Source: Georgenia soli (GTDB lineage: Bacteria; Actinomycetota; Actinomycetes; Actinomycetales; Actinomycetaceae). Taken from it: a stretch of DNA of 64,000 nucleotides. Positions 16,988-24,728 of the stretch are shown here, in pieces. Position 1 is the first letter of the stretch. Every line of letters starts with the position of its first letter. Below the pieces are notes generated by a model, which made no database searches, had not been told where the DNA came from, and saw only the letters and a list, made by a program, of their open reading frames with translations. A program made the position numbers and the translations under genes. The stretch is from contig NZ_PDJI01000003.1 of assembly GCF_002563695.1 (NCBI RefSeq), positions 1-64,000 of the forward strand. Reading direction: 5' to 3'.

Positions 16988-18019
16988 ATGACTATTGACT
17001 TCAAGACGCCTAAGACCGCCACAGAGGGCGCCCGACAGCAGAGTAGGGGCCCGTCAGAGCCCGAGGGCGCTGGCCAGCACGCGCTGCGCCTGGCCAGGAT
17101 GATTCCCGGACCAGTCGTGGGGCTTCTTGCCATCTTCGTGGCTCTGTCCTTCCTCTCGCCCTACTTCCTGACCAGCCGCAACTTGCTCAACTTGGTCAGT
17201 CAGGTTTCCGACATCGGCATCATGGCCGTCGGTGCCTGCCTGGTGATCATCATCGGCGGTATCGACCTGTCGGTCGGGTCTACAGTCGCCTTCAGCCTCA
17301 TGGTCAACGCCTACCTCTACAAGGAGGCTGGCCTGCCGTTCACGGTGGCTGTACTGATCGGCCTCGCGACGGGCGCCCTGGTCGGACTCATCAACGGCGT
17401 GCTCACCACTTATGGTCGGATCCAGGCATTCGTCGCGACCTTGGCCACCATGTCGGCGGCGGCGGGACTTGCCCTCTACATCACGAACGGCAACCCCATC
17501 ACCGGGTTCCCGGACTGGTATAAGTGGCTCACCAACGGAAGCATCCTCGGCATTCCTGTCGAAGGCATCCTTCTGGTTGCTGTGTACGGGGCTGCGGCAT
17601 TCTGGCTGCGCTACCGCCCGAGCGGGCGCGCCCTCTACGCCATTGGCGGGAATGAGGAGGTCGCGCGCCTGTCCGGAATCAAGGTGCGGTCCTTGAAGAT
17701 TCGGGTGTACGTCCTCGCCGGCTTCCTTGCCGCCCTGGGGGGTCTGCTTGTCGGGTCAAGACTGAACTCGGCACAGCCGTCTGCGGGCACCGGTGACCTC
17801 CTCGACGTCATCGCTGTTGTCGTTATCGGTGGTGCGAGCCTGGCTGGGGGGTCCGGAACGATGCTTGGCACCTTCACCGGTCTGCTGATCATCGGCACGC
17901 TTAACAACGGCATGTCTCTGTTGAACGTCTCCCCCAACCTGCAGCCTGTGATCATCGGGGCTGCGATCATCGTCGCTGTCCTAACCGACCGTAAGGGCAT
18001 TCGGACCCGGTCCCAGTGA
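16988..18019 (+). CDS. Sugar ABC transporter permease (RbsC family)
   Basis: 343 aa. A cytoplasmic N-terminus rich in Gly/Gln/Glu is followed by about ten membrane helices. The conserved features are IIGGIDLSVGSTVAF, the GRALYAIGGNEEVARLSGIKV coupling segment and a Gly-rich helix (VVIGGASLAGGSGTMLGT). Members form homodimers with the two-domain ATPase. It starts 15 nt after the ATPase gene. A strong hairpin follows at 18025, then the regulator gene. Confidence 0.9.
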   Translation: MTIDFKTPKTATEGARQQSRGPSEPEGAGQHALRLARMIPGPVVGLLAIFVALSFLSPYFLTSRNLLNLVSQVSDIGIMAVGACLVIIIGGIDLSVGSTVAFSLMVNAYLYKEAGLPFTVAVLIGLATGALVGLINGVLTTYGRIQAFVATLATMSAAAGLALYITNGNPITGFPDWYKWLTNGSILGIPVEGILLVAVYGAAAFWLRYRPSGRALYAIGGNEEVARLSGIKVRSLKIRVYVLAGFLAALGGLLVGSRLNSAQPSAGTGDLLDVIAVVVIGGASLAGGSGTMLGTFTGLLIIGTLNNGMSLLNVSPNLQPVIIGAAIIVAVLTDRKGIRTRSQ

Positions 18020-18024
18020 TCAAC

Positions 18025-18062
18025 AGCCCCCGCAGACATCTCCAAGGGCGTCTGCGGGGGCT
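18025..18062 (+). terminator. Strong hairpin between permease and regulator
   Basis: AGCCCCCGCAGAC and GTCTGCGGGGGCT form a perfect 13-bp stem with a 12-nt loop, 6 nt after the permease stop. No T run follows, and the regulator gene starts 24 nt later. It may be an attenuator or RNA-stability element that keeps regulator levels below transporter levels. Confidence 0.6.
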
Positions 18063-18085
18063 CACAGAAGGAGACGGATCGCAGA

Positions 18086-19108
18086 ATGGCCCCACGAGAG
18101 CCGGACGACGGCGTTCGGACGATGAGCCAGGTCGCACGCCTGTATCACGTTCATGGCAAGCGCCAGCGCGAGATCGCAGACCGACTAGGAATGTCGCAAG
18201 CACGCGTCTCGAGGCTGCTCCAGCAGGCTGAACAGCGCGGTTTGGTCCATACGGTTCTTGTGCCTCCCGAGGGGCTACACCCTGAGCTGGAGGAAGGCCT
18301 CGAACTCGCCTACGGGCTCGTCGAGGCGCACGTCGTGGGACTTCCATCCGCTGACGACCCCGGTCTTGCGCTTGCGGGGGCTGCTGCTCGGTATCTTGCC
18401 GGAGCTTCGTTGGACGGGGCGACGATCGGGTACACGTCGTGGAGCTCGACTCTGCGGTCGATGGTCCGTCAGATGGACCGCATCCCCCGCTCGCCCGTCA
18501 AGAGGGTCGTGGAGACGCTGGGCGATCTTGGTCCACCGATCCTGCAGCATGAAGCTGCTCGGGCGACCCAGAGGCTGGCGGGCCTTATCGATGCCGAACC
18601 GGTCTTTCTCCGCGCACCTGGGGTGTTCAGCCGCCGCGATCTACGCGACGCGGCGCTGCAGGACAGCCATGTCCGCGAAGCTCTCGAGCAGCTCAACGAA
18701 CTTGACGTCGTCTTCCTTGGCGTGGGGCCGGCTGACTTCCACGGGCCGTTGCAGGAGGGAGCCAACTTCTTCACGGCGAGCCAGCTCGCGCAGGTACGCA
18801 AGGCCGGTGCCGTCGGTCAGCTCAACCAGCGGTTCCTCGATGCGCAGGGCCAACCACTCACCACGGATCTGGACGACCTGGTCATCGGCATCACTCTTGA
18901 TCAGCTGCGTTCGGCCCGTCGACGGATCGTGGTGACCGGCGGGCTGTCAAAACATCAGGCTCTTCTCGCTGCCCTGCGCGGACGGTGGGTCGACGTTCTT
19001 CTGACTGATGTAACAACGGCTCGGTTCTTGCTGCAGCGGGCCTCAGGTGATGTCGTCGCCGAGGCTCGTGAGGTGATCAGCGCCCTGCCCGAGGAAGCAC
19101 CTCGCTGA
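18086..19108 (+). CDS. SorC-family transcriptional regulator 1
   Basis: 340 aa. The N-terminal winged helix-turn-helix (REIADRLGMSQARVSRLLQQAEQRG) is followed by the SorC sugar-phosphate-binding domain, with ETLGDLGPPILQHEAARATQRLAGL, a VFLGVG segment and DLVIGITLDQL. SorC regulators respond to sugar phosphates and often control polyol operons (for example EryD for erythritol). It lies at the end of the transporter unit after a strong hairpin and converges with a second SorC gene, to which it is clearly related. AAGGAGA precedes the start. An ATG at 18122 is a less likely alternative start. Confidence 0.88.
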   Translation: MAPREPDDGVRTMSQVARLYHVHGKRQREIADRLGMSQARVSRLLQQAEQRGLVHTVLVPPEGLHPELEEGLELAYGLVEAHVVGLPSADDPGLALAGAAARYLAGASLDGATIGYTSWSSTLRSMVRQMDRIPRSPVKRVVETLGDLGPPILQHEAARATQRLAGLIDAEPVFLRAPGVFSRRDLRDAALQDSHVREALEQLNELDVVFLGVGPADFHGPLQEGANFFTASQLAQVRKAGAVGQLNQRFLDAQGQPLTTDLDDLVIGITLDQLRSARRRIVVTGGLSKHQALLAALRGRWVDVLLTDVTTARFLLQRASGDVVAEAREVISALPEEAPR

Positions 19109-19131
19109 CGTTGGGGCCGGACGGCCCGTGC

Positions 19132-20088
19132 TCAGGCGCGTTTCGCAATCCGCTCAGCGGTCTGGGCGTCGGTGACGAAGACGTCGACCCAGCCGCCACG
19201 GAGCGCGGCCTTGATCGCATCAAGCTTCCGCTCACCACCTGCTACGGCCCAACGGCGCCGGGCTCTCTTGAGCTGGTCCGGTGAGATTCCGATGACCAGG
19301 TCGTCTAAGTCGCTCGCGATGTGGTTTCCGTCCTCGTCGATAAAGCGAAGGCACACCTCGCCCACAGCACCTTGGGCGCGAATATTCGCGAGTTGCCGCT
19401 CGGTGAAGTAGTTGTCCCCCGCCTTGAGCCAGGGAGCGACATCGACAGAACCGATGCCTACCAGCGCGATATCCACGTCATCGAGCATCTCCAACGCCTG
19501 GCGGGCGTACGGGTCCTGAGCGAGAAGCGCCTCGCGGATCTGAGGACTCGCCACGACTCCTGGCGTACGCAGAAACACCGGCCGCCCGCCCGAGAGTGAC
19601 GCGAGGCGCTGGGTCGACCGGGCCGCCTCATGCTGAAGAAGTGGCGGGCCGAGGTCGCCGAGTGTCTCGACCACGTAGCCGGTATCGCTGTGGAGGACCT
19701 GCAGGGCATCAACGGCCTGCCGCAACGTCTGACTCCACGAGGTGAAGGCGATGACTGGCGCGGCGGTGGTCAGTTCTGAGAGAAGGAAGGCGGTCGCATG
19801 CCCGAGGTCACGGGCTAGCTCAACCTCGTCGTTCGCGACCGCGTCGACTACGTGGACCTCCGCGACGCCGTACTCGAGCTCGACCGCTTCTTCCAGCTCA
19901 GCGTGCAAGCCCTGAGGTACCGACACCACGGTTCGCACGATGCCTGCGTCTTCGGCCTGCTGAAGGAGCCTCGAGACGCGGGACTGCGAGATCCGCAGTC
20001 GTTCACCAATCTCGGTCTGCCGCATTCCACGCGTGTGGTACAGCCTCGCGACCTTGGTCATCATGCGCAGCTGGTCCAGATGCTCCAC
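19132..20088 (-). CDS. SorC-family transcriptional regulator 2
   Basis: 318 aa with the same layout as regulator 1: helix-turn-helix (TEIGERLRISQSRVSRLLQQAED), then the effector domain with VVETLGDLGPPLLQHEAARSTQRLASL, VGIGSVD and DLVIGISPDQL. The two paralogs share long identical stretches and probably arose by duplication, then diverged in effector or operator choice. Transcribed away from the catabolic genes starting at 20301, so the 212-bp divergent region with its promoter and palindrome (20206-20254) is the probable control point. Confidence 0.88.
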   Translation of the reverse strand: MEHLDQLRMMTKVARLYHTRGMRQTEIGERLRISQSRVSRLLQQAEDAGIVRTVVSVPQGLHAELEEAVELEYGVAEVHVVDAVANDEVELARDLGHATAFLLSELTTAAPVIAFTSWSQTLRQAVDALQVLHSDTGYVVETLGDLGPPLLQHEAARSTQRLASLSGGRPVFLRTPGVVASPQIREALLAQDPYARQALEMLDDVDIALVGIGSVDVAPWLKAGDNYFTERQLANIRAQGAVGEVCLRFIDEDGNHIASDLDDLVIGISPDQLKRARRRWAVAGGERKLDAIKAALRGGWVDVFVTDAQTAERIAKRA

Positions 20089-20205
20089 CTAAGTCCTCAT
20101 TGTCTCGGTCACCTGGGGGGCAGGCGTTTTGGTCATGTCGTGAACGTTGCGTAAGCGAAGCGAGTCTGGCACACCCGGCAACTCCTGCTGGGAAGCCTCG
20201 CAGAC

Positions 20206-20254
20206 TTGCAGGGCCTAACAGTTCAAGGTTAGAATATTAATGCACCGACTGCAT
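20206..20254 (+). promoter_or_regulatory. Promoter with overlapping palindrome before the catabolic genes
   Basis: TTGCAG (20206-20211) and TAGAAT (20230-20235) are spaced by 18 bp and fit a sigma-70-type promoter. Directly downstream is the palindrome ATGCA-CCGAC-TGCAT (20240-20254), placed where a repressor would block initiation. It lies between divergent SorC regulator 2 and the first lipoyl gene. Confidence 0.5.
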
Positions 20255-20300
20255 GAACGCCACAGATGGCCGGTCGCCCCTCCAAGGATGGAGAACACAT

Positions 20301-20543
20301 ATGGCTGAGGTTGAGGTCCTGCTGCCCCAGTGGGGCATGGGTATGAGCGAAGGCACCATCACCGCCTGGCTGAAGAACGTCGGCGAGGCGGTCACCGAAG
20401 ACGAAGACCTCGCAGAGATCGAGGCCGAGAAGGTCGAGGAATGCCTCGAGGCCCCCGCCACCGGCATCCTCACCAAGATCCTCGTCCAGACCGGGGAGAC
20501 CGTCGAGGTCCGCACCCCGATCGCCATCATCGAAACCGATTAA
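20301..20543 (+). CDS. Stand-alone lipoyl-domain protein, copy 1
   Basis: 80 aa, only a lipoyl/biotinyl domain. Start ATG 20301 follows GGATGGAGAA. LLPQWGMGMSEGTI and the hairpin EIEAEKVEECLEAP with Lys44 match the lipoylation site of 2-oxoacid dehydrogenase E2 proteins (EAEKV type, not the AMKM of biotin carriers). Normally this domain is fused to E2. Here the E2 of the island (31878-32546) lacks it, so this protein probably carries the acyl group between E1 and E2 as a free carrier. A copy about 97% identical in DNA stands at 29207. First gene of the unit with the GlpD-like gene and lipoate ligase. Confidence 0.88.
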   Translation: MAEVEVLLPQWGMGMSEGTITAWLKNVGEAVTEDEDLAEIEAEKVEECLEAPATGILTKILVQTGETVEVRTPIAIIETD

Positions 20544-20567
20544 TCCCTACTCCACCGGAAGAACGCC

Positions 20568-22238
20568 ATGACTCCCAACGCGTCAGCAACGCACAAGAAC
20601 TCGAGGACGCCGGACCAGTACGACGTTCTGGTCATAGGCGCGGGCATCAACGGCGTCGGCGTCGCCCAGGACGCCACCCTGCGGGGTTTGCGGGTTCTTC
20701 TGATCGAGCAGGACGACATCTGCTCTGGCGTCTCCGCGTGGTCGGGTCGCTTGATCCATGGCGGCTTCCGGTACCTGGAGCACTACGACATCCCTCTCGT
20801 GCGCGAGTCTCTGCGCGAGCGTGAGCGACTCTTCCGCCTGGCTCCGCACCTGGTGAAGCCGGTACGGCTGGTCATGCCGTTCTACAAGCACAACCGTCGC
20901 CCCTCCTGGCTCATCCGTCTCGGGATGCTGGCGTACGACGTTCTTTCGTTCGACAAGAAGTCGCCATGGCACGAGGTCCTCAACACCACACGGCTGCAGG
21001 AACGGTTCCGTGGCATCGGCCGCGACGGCCTCGGTGGCGCAGGGGTGTTCACGGACGGTCAGGTGGAGCTCGCCGAGCGGCTGTGCGTGGAGATCGCCGT
21101 GGATGCCGTGGCCGGCGGCGCCGACTTTCGAACGCACACCCGCGTGGATGGCCCGCTTGTCGAGGCTGGGCAGGTGGTGGGCGTGCGGTGGACGGACCAG
21201 CTCACCGGCGAGACCGGAGAGTCCCGAGCAGCAGTGGTAGTCAACGCGGCCGGACCGTGGATCGACCAGGTCCTCGCCGGCACCGAGTCTCCCCAGCCAC
21301 GTCTGGGCGGTGGAACCAAGGGTAGTCACCTCATCGTCGACCCTTTCCCCGGAGCCCCCGACGATGTCGTCTATTACGAATCTCGCCGCGACGGCCGCCT
21401 CGTCCTCGTGATCCCGTGGTACGGGCGCTACATGATCGGCACCACGGACATACGGTTCGAGGGTGACCCCGTGGACGCGCGTTGCGATATCGGTGAAGCC
21501 GAGTACCTCCTCAGCGAGGTGAACAGTCTCATCCCGGAAGCGGGACTGACGATGGATGATGTGCTCTACACGTTCAGCGGAGTACGCCCATTGCCGTATG
21601 CGCCCGGCGTCCCGGAGTCCAAGGTTCCTCGCTCTCATGTGCTGCATGACCATGCCGGCAGCGGCTTGCCGGGCCTTGTGACCGTGGTTGGCGGCAAGTT
21701 GACGACGTACCGGCAGCTCGCCCAGGACGTGGTCGAGGACGTCTTCCGTCGTCTCGGCAGGAAGGCTCCCCCGTGCCAGACGAAGAAACGCGCTTTCCCT
21801 GGTGCGCGTCCTCGCCGTGAGCCGGAGAAGTGGTCTGCTGGAGCGCCTGAGCAGGTGGTGCGCCGCCTGAGAAAGTTCTACGGAACACGGGCTGCTGATG
21901 TGTGGGCGTTGGCTGCGGCGAAGCCTGCACTCGGTGAGGTGATCGACCCGTCGACCGGACTGACCGCGGCGGAGTTGGTCTTCGCGGTAGAGGTGGACCT
22001 GGCTGCGACCCTTACGGACGTGCTGGCGCGCCGAGTCCTTCTCGCTTTTGAACCGGGTCATGGCCTGGACATCGCTGCTCGCGCGGCTGACGTGCTCGGA
22101 GAGCATCTCGGATGGGATCTTGAGCGCCGCGTCGACGAGTTCGACGGATACCGCCGGTGGCTCGATCGGCTTGCGGTTCCGAACCCCGACGGACCTCGGT
22201 CCGAGAGTTTCGGAGCCGAGGCAGTGGAGAGTCGTTGA
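20568..22238 (+). CDS. GlpD-family FAD-dependent polyol-phosphate dehydrogenase
   Basis: 556 aa. The FAD-binding VLVIGAGINGVGVAQDATLRG is near residue 20. WSGRLIHGGFRYLEHYDIPLV follows, where GlpD has TSSRSSKLIHGGLRYLE. A second FAD segment is VVGGKLTTYRQLAQDVVE, and the C-terminal GlpD cap is present. GlpD enzymes oxidise sn-glycerol 3-phosphate to dihydroxyacetone phosphate. Relatives such as EryB oxidise erythritol phosphate. The altered WSGRL (the usual Ser/Lys change) and the setting favour a polyol phosphate other than glycerol 3-phosphate, but this is inference. The membrane quinone pool is the likely acceptor. The stop overlaps the lipoate ligase start. Confidence 0.82.
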   Translation: MTPNASATHKNSRTPDQYDVLVIGAGINGVGVAQDATLRGLRVLLIEQDDICSGVSAWSGRLIHGGFRYLEHYDIPLVRESLRERERLFRLAPHLVKPVRLVMPFYKHNRRPSWLIRLGMLAYDVLSFDKKSPWHEVLNTTRLQERFRGIGRDGLGGAGVFTDGQVELAERLCVEIAVDAVAGGADFRTHTRVDGPLVEAGQVVGVRWTDQLTGETGESRAAVVVNAAGPWIDQVLAGTESPQPRLGGGTKGSHLIVDPFPGAPDDVVYYESRRDGRLVLVIPWYGRYMIGTTDIRFEGDPVDARCDIGEAEYLLSEVNSLIPEAGLTMDDVLYTFSGVRPLPYAPGVPESKVPRSHVLHDHAGSGLPGLVTVVGGKLTTYRQLAQDVVEDVFRRLGRKAPPCQTKKRAFPGARPRREPEKWSAGAPEQVVRRLRKFYGTRAADVWALAAAKPALGEVIDPSTGLTAAELVFAVEVDLAATLTDVLARRVLLAFEPGHGLDIAARAADVLGEHLGWDLERRVDEFDGYRRWLDRLAVPNPDGPRSESFGAEAVESR

Positions 22239-23089
22239 CCTTGCTGGAACTGTCGACGCCGGCAGGACCGGCTGCACTGCTGCCGACCGCTGGCCAACTT
22301 CAGGTCATTCATGGGCCCGACAATCTGTCTCCGCGTGTCGATATCGGGATCGGCCCGGCACTGCTTGCAGCAGCGTCGCGCAGCACTCGTGCTGGTTGGA
22401 TGCGCATCTACCGACCGGCGGCGACCGTCGCGTTCAGCCGTCGGGACACGTTAAGCCCGGGGTTCCCCGCCGCGGTGGAACTGGCTCAGAACCATAGCTT
22501 CGAACCGGTGCTTCGGGCACCGGGCGGCCGGGCCGCCGCCTACCACGGCGGTGCGCTGTGCCTGGATCTTGTGGTGTCGGCAGATGATCCGACGTCGGCA
22601 GCGATGCGGCGGTTCGAGGACCTCTCAGCTCTGCTCGTTGGTGCGTTGCAGAGCCTGGGCGTGGACGCGCAGGTCGGTGAGTTGCCGGCCGAGTACTGCC
22701 CTGGTCGCTTCAGCGTGCACGCGCAAGGTATGAAGCTGGTCGGGTCGGCTCAGCGACTCGCCAAGTCTGCGTGGCTCCTGGGCGCCGTGATACTCGTCGA
22801 GGGCGGCGATCCGGTTCGCAATGTGATCACTGATGTCTATCGTGCGCTTGACCAACCACTGGACGTACGGACCGTAGGGGCGCTCGAGGACCTTGTAGGC
22901 GGTGTCAGCGTCGAGGACGTCGAGTCGGCACTGTGGGCGCAGTTCGAACGGCACGCGATTCCCCTTACGGAGTCCCCAACACTTCCATGGCTTCATGAAC
23001 GGGCCGCTGCAGCGGCCTTCGACCACCCCGCTCTACCAGCACGGGCCTCCGCCCAAATGAGCCTTGGCGGCAGTCCGGTTCGAGTCTGA
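22235..23089 (+). CDS. Lipoate-protein ligase family protein
   Basis: 284 aa from TTG 22235, overlapping the previous stop and preceded by GTGGAGAG. The biotin/lipoate ligase (LplA/LipM-like) fold shows RAPGGRAAAYHGGALCLDLV, where the RRxxGGGxVxH-like loop is expected, and YCPGRFSVHAQGMKLVGSAQRLA with the likely catalytic Lys in KLVGSAQR. LplA-type enzymes attach lipoate or octanoate to lipoyl-domain lysines. Its place among two free lipoyl proteins and E1/E2 genes suggests that it is dedicated to them. The usual accessory domain of LplA is not obvious. Octanoyl transfer instead of lipoate ligation is possible. Confidence 0.75.
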   Translation: MTLLELSTPAGPAALLPTAGQLQVIHGPDNLSPRVDIGIGPALLAAASRSTRAGWMRIYRPAATVAFSRRDTLSPGFPAAVELAQNHSFEPVLRAPGGRAAAYHGGALCLDLVVSADDPTSAAMRRFEDLSALLVGALQSLGVDAQVGELPAEYCPGRFSVHAQGMKLVGSAQRLAKSAWLLGAVILVEGGDPVRNVITDVYRALDQPLDVRTVGALEDLVGGVSVEDVESALWAQFERHAIPLTESPTLPWLHERAAAAAFDHPALPARASAQMSLGGSPVRV

Positions 23090-23129
23090 CCGCCATTAGG
23101 TCAGAACCGTTCTAAGCGATGCGGCGGCG

Positions 23130-23205
23130 TTGACAACGTGGCCTCGCACACCCATTATCGGCATATCTACCGGCCTTGTGAATTGATACGCACACCGTTG
23201 TGTGC
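23130..23205 (+). promoter_or_regulatory. Promoter and palindromic operator before the AraM-like gene
   Basis: TTGACA (23130-23135), a 17-bp spacer and CATTAT (23153-23158) make a good sigma-70-type promoter. The perfect palindrome GCACAC-CGTT-GTGTGC lies at 23190-23205, downstream of the expected start and 72 bp before the gene. The palindrome differs from those at 20240 and 27131 and may bind another regulator. Confidence 0.5.
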
Positions 23206-23277
23206 ACGACCGCCGAGGGCACGCAGTGGTGCCGGCATCTCGCCGCCCCACCAGTCCGCGGCACGGAAAGGACTGTG

Positions 23278-24726
23278 ATGAGTGCATCTACGCTCAGCGG
23301 CATCGGCGAGATCCACAAACTCCTCGCAAAGTGGGATCCGGAGGGCGTACTTGTCCCTCTCGAGCTGTCCGAGCTGCGGGTCGGACGCGGAACCATCGAC
23401 ACGCTCGTGGACGCCGTTCAGTCAGCCTTGCGGGTGCACTCCCTTGAGGGCGCGTCACAGACCGTGGCCCTCGTCGCAGACACCACGGTGATCACCCGGA
23501 GCGGGTCAGACCTCAAGGTGCGGGTGCGCCGCCAGCTTGGGGAGGTCTACGACGTGCGGGACGTGATCCTTAGTGACGGCCATGCCGTGCTGCATGTCAC
23601 TGAGGACGTGCTGGAGCAGGCCACGCAGGCGATCCGTGGCGTGCAGGCGGTCGTCGCGGTTGGTGGAGGGACCATCAGCGACATCGGCAAGCTCGCGGCT
23701 GCACGTGCCGGGGTGCCTGCCGTGGTGATTGTGCAGACAGCGGCATCGGTGGATGGCTTCACGGACAACGTCTCCGTCGTGCTTCGAGACGGCGTCAAGC
23801 GGACCGTCCCATCGCGGTGGCCCGACGTGGTCATCGCCGATGCTGAGACGATCGCGGAGGCTCCGGAGGCGATGAACCGCGCAGGTTATGGCGAGATGAC
23901 GTCGATGTTCACGGCGCCTGCGGATTGGCGTTTGGCAAGCATGCTCGGGACGGACCAATCGTTTCACCGCGGACCGATCGCCATCATGGAGGCGATTGCG
24001 GGAACGATCGATGAGTGGTCGTCCGGGCTGCGACAAGCAGATCTGCGCGCAGTCGAAGGGCTGGCCCTCGCGCTTGACGTCCGCGGCATCGCAACCGGTG
24101 TCGCCGGCACGACCGCGTGCCTGTCCGGCGTCGAGCACGTGGTGAGCCACATGCTCGACCTGCACCAAGGCGCCAAGGGCTCGCCGATCGGCCTTCACGG
24201 CGCACAGGTCGGTGTCGCCGCTGTTGTGGCGGCCACTGCGTGGGAGATGCTCTTTGAGCGGATGGCGGCCGGACGGGCCCACATCCAAGATGCCGCCTTC
24301 GACGTAGCTGCCGCCGAGGACCGTGTCCGAGAGGCCTTCTCACACCTCGACGGGCGTATCGCTGAGGAGTGCTGGGCTGACTACTCCCAGAAACTCTCGG
24401 TGCTGGCCTCGAACCGTGACCGGATCGAAGACCTGATCTCCTGGTGGCCGGCGCACGAACGAGAACTGCGATCCCTGGTCCGGCCGGCGGCCCAGATTGC
24501 CGACGGGCTACGGGAGGCAGGAAGCCCGGTCGACTTCAGCGATCTCGTTCCCAACATCACCCCCGAGCTGGCTCGCTGGGCGGTTGAGTCCTGCGCACTG
24601 ATGCGTAACCGGGTCAACGTGATTGACCTACTGACACTCCTCGGTTGGTGGACCCCTGCAGACGTGGACGAGGTCCTGCAGCGTGCCGCTCAGCACGCTG
24701 CCGGCGAACTGGCCGTGGTGATCTGA
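23278..24726 (+). CDS. AraM/EgsA-like glycerol-1-phosphate dehydrogenase family protein
   Basis: 482 aa, start ATG 23278 after GGAAAGGA. Belongs to the metal-dependent dehydroquinate-synthase-like/iron alcohol dehydrogenase group: VVAVGGGTISDIGKLAAARAGVPAVVIVQTA (NAD-binding), ASVDGFTDNVSV, and a metal site with GVEHVVSHMLDLHQGAKGSPIGLHGAQVG. AraM of Bacillus makes sn-glycerol 1-phosphate from DHAP. Here it stands with an AraL-like phosphatase, a kinase and an aldolase. It may reduce or oxidise a phosphorylated ketose or triose. The protein is longer than typical AraM (about 390-400 aa), with an extra C-terminal helical region. Confidence 0.78.
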   Translation: MSASTLSGIGEIHKLLAKWDPEGVLVPLELSELRVGRGTIDTLVDAVQSALRVHSLEGASQTVALVADTTVITRSGSDLKVRVRRQLGEVYDVRDVILSDGHAVLHVTEDVLEQATQAIRGVQAVVAVGGGTISDIGKLAAARAGVPAVVIVQTAASVDGFTDNVSVVLRDGVKRTVPSRWPDVVIADAETIAEAPEAMNRAGYGEMTSMFTAPADWRLASMLGTDQSFHRGPIAIMEAIAGTIDEWSSGLRQADLRAVEGLALALDVRGIATGVAGTTACLSGVEHVVSHMLDLHQGAKGSPIGLHGAQVGVAAVVAATAWEMLFERMAAGRAHIQDAAFDVAAAEDRVREAFSHLDGRIAEECWADYSQKLSVLASNRDRIEDLISWWPAHERELRSLVRPAAQIADGLREAGSPVDFSDLVPNITPELARWAVESCALMRNRVNVIDLLTLLGWWTPADVDEVLQRAAQHAAGELAVVI

Positions 24727-24728
24727 TC

